Assembly (NCBI GenBank): GCA_905211265.1
Contig: CAJMAC010000029.1
Coordinates: 1-8,750 of the forward strand
Direction of reading: 5' to 3'
Length of the DNA stretch: 8,750 nt
Source: an uncultured Eubacteriales bacterium
GTDB taxonomy: Bacteria; Bacillota_I; Bacilli_A; RF39; UBA660
Of the stretch, positions 5,898 to 8,750 are shown piece after piece. A program made the position numbers and the translations under genes. The stretch's first letter is position 1, and each line of letters begins with the position of its first letter. The notes under the pieces were generated by a model. The model made no database searches and was not told the DNA's origin. It saw nothing but the letters and a program-made list of their open reading frames with translations.

Positions 5898-6578
5898 ATG
5901 AAAAAAAATATATATCAATCGATAATTATATTAATACTATTTTTGAGTATTCCATATATAAAAGCTGATTGTACTACCGAGGAAATAAAAGAATTAAAAA
6001 AAGAAACAAAACAAATTAAAATAATATATGAACACATTGATAATGCAACTACAGAAGAAGGTGGTACTGACTATAACAAGTTTAGTGTAGACATAGTAAA
6101 TATTCCAGATAACTATTATATTATAGTTAACGATGGCTTGAATTATAAGGAAGAACCACAAAATAATAAAGTAAATATGACATTAAGTAATGGCTCATGG
6201 ACTATAAATATATATTCTAACAAGTGTGAATCAGAAATAGACACAATAAGATTTAAATTACCAAGATTTAATATATATTCTCTAGATCCTTTATGTAAAG
6301 GAGTAGATGGTGAAAAATTTCCCTTATGTGGCAAATATTATGAATATGAAGTAAGCTATGATAGTTTCAAACAAAGAGTAGAAAATTATCGTATTACAAA
6401 TAATATAAAAGATTCAGATAATAGCAATATAAAAAATGAAAAAAATTATTTTAAAATAATAATAAATTATCTAAATAAATATAAATTATATATAATAAGT
6501 GGTGTAGGAGTAATTATATTAATTACAGTAATAACTATTATCATTAAGAAGAGAAGAAATAGAGGTGTATTAAAATGA
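5898..6578 (+). CDS. Exported type I membrane protein with 4 Cys
   Basis: Unrecognised 226-aa protein. It has a signal peptide (MKKN start, hydrophobic 8-20, likely cleavage after A23 in IKA-DC), an extracellular domain of about 170 residues, a membrane helix at 196-217 and a basic tail KKRRNRG that fits the cytoplasmic side. Cysteines C25, C110, C133 and C144 could form two disulfides. The domain appears beta-rich (SVDIVNIPDNYYIIVND, SWTINIYSNKC). The sequence before C25 is not a lipobox, so it is not a lipoprotein. The ATG at 5898 is preferred over the in-frame GTG at 5889 because the latter is inside the AAGGTGAG ribosome site (5886-5893). First gene of an operon; its TGA overlaps the next ATG (ATGA). 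It may anchor the secreted product of the next gene (inference). Confidence 0.87.
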   Translation: MKKNIYQSIIILILFLSIPYIKADCTTEEIKELKKETKQIKIIYEHIDNATTEEGGTDYNKFSVDIVNIPDNYYIIVNDGLNYKEEPQNNKVNMTLSNGSWTINIYSNKCESEIDTIRFKLPRFNIYSLDPLCKGVDGEKFPLCGKYYEYEVSYDSFKQRVENYRITNNIKDSDNSNIKNEKNYFKIIINYLNKYKLYIISGVGVIILITVITIIIKKRRNRGVLK

Positions 6579-8698
6579 AAAAAAAGATATTCTTATTTTT
6601 ATTCATTATAATTACATCTTTATCACTATTAGAAAATGTAAAAGCAGAAAAAGGTAACTGTGGTGCTGTAAGGTATGATGTAACAAATTTAAATATTAGA
6701 GATGAAAAAATCACATTTACTGGATGGGCTTTCATAAATTGTACACAAAACTATACAGATTATAAAGGAAACGATTCGAGTATAGTTAAAAGTGGCGGTG
6801 GCCAAAAAATCAAAATTAGAGCTATTGATTCTAATGGTAATCAGGTTGGTAGTGAAAAAGAAGTAAATGGTTCAATAGTAAATAACATAAATTATAATTT
6901 TTATTGTCAACAGTATTACTTTCAAAATGAAAAAAGTGAATGTGAAAAAGCATATAATGGTACATTTCCTTCTTCAGGCTGGAACAACAGATGTACCGAT
7001 GGGGTAGCGGCAAGTCAATGCCTTTACCAAAATGTTGGTTTTTCTATAACTTTTAATACATCAGAATGGAATGTTGAAGATGGAACCCAAATAAGATTTC
7101 AAATAGCAGTTACTAATAGAGATTATCAAAATAAATATAATAGAAGTTATTCAAATTGGGAAACTCTTTCACTAAATAAGGCAATTAAACCTGATATAAA
7201 AAATAATCCTAATATAGAAATAGTAAAAAATAGTTCAGGAGAGTCAGTAAAGGTTATAATATCTGAAGGTATATTTAGAGATATAAATGGAAATTATGTA
7301 GTAGAAACATCTGATGGAACAAAAGGAAGTTGTACTTACGTAAGAAAGGACTATGCACATTGTAAACCATATTCATGGAGTGATGCAGTAGAAGGAGAGG
7401 TATATAAAATATCATCTTCCACAATAGGAGCATTCAAGAATGGATATTCTGCTTCGACAATTAACGAATTTAAAATACTTGGTAATACTACAACATACTC
7501 ACCAGGAAGATATATAGTATATGTAGAAAAAGGATGGCGTGGTGAACGAAAAAGATATCCTGGAAGTGATAAAGAAATGGTATTATATGCATCATGGGTA
7601 AAACCAACCGGAGAGTTTGTCATAAAAGTATATAATGACAAAAAATGTAAACCAAGTCAGCCAAATATAAAAGCATCGTGTAATAGTTCTAGTTCATCTT
7701 TTTCAAGCACATGTGAAGAATTAACTGTTAAAACAAATGATGCAAATGACGAAATAAAATCGAAAGCAAATATAAAAATATCACAAACAGGGTCAATAAC
7801 GACAATATTAACCCCAACAAATACATATGCTGGTGGAGGCTTTAAATTTGGTATAATGTATTATAATACTATATCTTGGAGTTTAGTAAAACAGTATAAA
7901 GGTACAATAGAAGATATTACTAAAGAAATGCAAGCCAAATTAAAAGAAAATTTTGTTGATGGTTTTGGACTAAAGAATGTCAAATTTGGTAATGAACAAA
8001 TACCTGATGATTATTTTAAACAAAATATAAAGTGTCAAGAAACTGGTAGTTTTACTAATGGAAATACTTTAACAACCATGTGTATAGTATATTTACCAAA
8101 TTCAGTAGTAGAAGAATATACTGGTAAAGTAACCTATAAACAAGGTGATAACCTTAGTCTAAATAATAAATATTACACTCCAATAGATTGGGATAGTAAT
8201 AAAAAATATGAAATAGTAGCTACTATCAGTGGTATGGATAGATTAAAAGAATCATCTATAAAAGCAGATAGTAAAGATAAAAATAAAGCTTGGACAGGAA
8301 CATGGGAGTATACATTAAATGGCTCTAAAGATAATTGTGATATTAATTTGTATCCATTATATGGACAACCTACAGGAGGTAAGAAAAATCTTAAATATAC
8401 ATTTATATATAGACCAATAGATTTAAATAATCCATTTCCTAATAGAAATCCTGGAATGAATTGGTATGATTGGTATAATATAGAAAGAAATAAAGAAAGA
8501 CTAGAAAGTTCTTATAATAGAGAACAATATTCTATTACATTAGATAGTCAAAAGACTAGTGAGATTAAGAAATATAATAAAGATGAACTTAATAAAGGTG
8601 GCTATTTTGATTGGAAAACAATTGAAAATGGACAAAGTTCATTTATTGATAAATATTTTGATAAGAAAAGAGATAACATAGTAGGTGATAATTCATGA
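6575..8698 (+). CDS. Large Cys-rich secreted protein, unknown family
   Basis: This 707-aa protein has a signal peptide (MKKK, hydrophobic 5-19, cleavage after A24 in VKA-EKG). It has no later membrane helix and no LPxTG-type sorting signal, so the mature protein is secreted or held by a partner. There are 14 cysteines, an even number, all after the signal peptide. Rough layout: an N-terminal beta-rich region (25-200; starts NCGAVRYDV, then FTGWAFINC), a second region (210-350), a Ser-rich linker between C369 and C380 (371-378 SSSSSFSS), a third region to about 600 (contains TYAGGGFKFGIMYYN), and an aromatic-rich C-terminal module (610-707; starts FIYRPIDLNNPFPNRNPG, with NWYDWY). AGAGGTG (6561-6567) is the ribosome site. 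I cannot assign a family; adhesin or surface-layer component is only a guess. Confidence 0.88.
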   Translation: MKKKIFLFLFIIITSLSLLENVKAEKGNCGAVRYDVTNLNIRDEKITFTGWAFINCTQNYTDYKGNDSSIVKSGGGQKIKIRAIDSNGNQVGSEKEVNGSIVNNINYNFYCQQYYFQNEKSECEKAYNGTFPSSGWNNRCTDGVAASQCLYQNVGFSITFNTSEWNVEDGTQIRFQIAVTNRDYQNKYNRSYSNWETLSLNKAIKPDIKNNPNIEIVKNSSGESVKVIISEGIFRDINGNYVVETSDGTKGSCTYVRKDYAHCKPYSWSDAVEGEVYKISSSTIGAFKNGYSASTINEFKILGNTTTYSPGRYIVYVEKGWRGERKRYPGSDKEMVLYASWVKPTGEFVIKVYNDKKCKPSQPNIKASCNSSSSSFSSTCEELTVKTNDANDEIKSKANIKISQTGSITTILTPTNTYAGGGFKFGIMYYNTISWSLVKQYKGTIEDITKEMQAKLKENFVDGFGLKNVKFGNEQIPDDYFKQNIKCQETGSFTNGNTLTTMCIVYLPNSVVEEYTGKVTYKQGDNLSLNNKYYTPIDWDSNKKYEIVATISGMDRLKESSIKADSKDKNKAWTGTWEYTLNGSKDNCDINLYPLYGQPTGGKKNLKYTFIYRPIDLNNPFPNRNPGMNWYDWYNIERNKERLESSYNREQYSITLDSQKTSEIKKYNKDELNKGGYFDWKTIENGQSSFIDKYFDKKRDNIVGDNS

Positions 8699-8750
8699 AA
8701 TGGTCTACAGTAACAGTAGGAGTAATGATTTTAGGAATAATAGGAGTATC
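8695..8750 (+). CDS. Start of a third exported or membrane protein (partial)
   Basis: ATG at 8695 overlaps the preceding TGA in an ATGA junction, and AGGTGA (8683-8688) lies 6 nt upstream, matching the coupling seen at 6575. Eighteen codons are visible, MKWSTVTVGVMILGIIGV, a short basic start followed by a hydrophobic helix typical of a signal peptide or N-terminal membrane anchor. The gene runs off the right end of the window, so its function cannot be told. Confidence 0.75.
   Translation, partial: MKWSTVTVGVMILGIIGV

Noticed and set aside
5961..5974. Lipoprotein signal at IKADC in the first exported protein
   Set aside because: The residue before Cys is Asp and the -3 position is Lys, which does not fit a lipobox; signal peptidase I cleavage after IKA is the better reading.
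6575..6577. Possible Mycoplasma code (TGA = Trp)
   Set aside because: Trp is TGG throughout, for example in the large secreted protein, and TGA acts as stop in both ATGA junctions, each with a well-placed ribosome site for the next gene.
8695..8750. Sortase or other defined function for the truncated third gene
   Set aside because: Only 18 codons of a generic hydrophobic N-terminus are visible, which cannot discriminate among families.

Overview
The window is very AT-rich and codes densely on both strands in short, alternating transcription units. Genes use TAA, TAG and TGA as stops while Trp is read from TGG, so the standard bacterial code fits. Strong GGAGG/GGTGA ribosome sites, TGn-extended -10 promoters, an enormous Lys/Asn/Ile bias and single-membrane style exported proteins point to a low-GC Firmicutes/Mycoplasmatota-type bacterium, plausibly an uncultured gut Bacilli lineage. 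The taxon is an inference. There is no phage, IS, CRISPR, tRNA or rRNA signal.

Layout. (a) 1-75: end of an upstream unit, closed by a strong palindromic terminator. (b) 84-2668, plus strand: a 483-aa coiled-coil protein with two hydrophobic patches, then a separately promoted 334-aa tail-anchored protein with an Asn/Pro/Glu-rich linker. (c) 2655-4232, minus strand: a two-gene operon of a predicted HExxH zinc metallopeptidase followed by queH (epoxyqueuosine reductase), converging on unit (b) with a 14-bp overlap of coding ends. (d) 4295-5363, plus strand: a membrane-anchored thioredoxin-fold protein without a CxxC motif, overlapping trmL (tRNA wobble 2'-O-methyltransferase). (e) 5353-5787, minus strand: a membrane-anchored thioredoxin-like protein with an intact CSHC site, converging on trmL with an 11-bp overlap. 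(f) 5860-8750, plus strand: a translationally coupled exported-protein operon. It has a type I membrane protein (4 Cys), a large secreted protein (707 aa, 14 Cys) and the first 18 codons of a third gene starting with a hydrophobic segment.

How they may work together. QueH and TrmL both act on the tRNA wobble position (34), one on queuosine, the other on the 2'-OH. The CSHC thioredoxin-like protein is divergently transcribed from the Cys-rich exported operon and could serve oxidative folding of it; that link is inferred from context only. The two thioredoxin-fold proteins look like paralogues that align without gaps over the active-site block, one with the redox cysteines lost. The most novel-looking part is the exported operon (f), whose large protein I cannot assign to a known family.

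Regulatory architecture is unusually uniform. All six promoters I can place carry a TGn extended -10 element. In three of them the predicted start of transcription falls on or inside the Shine-Dalgarno sequence, giving leaders of about 10 nt. Both convergent gene pairs have terminator hairpins built into the coding 3' ends.
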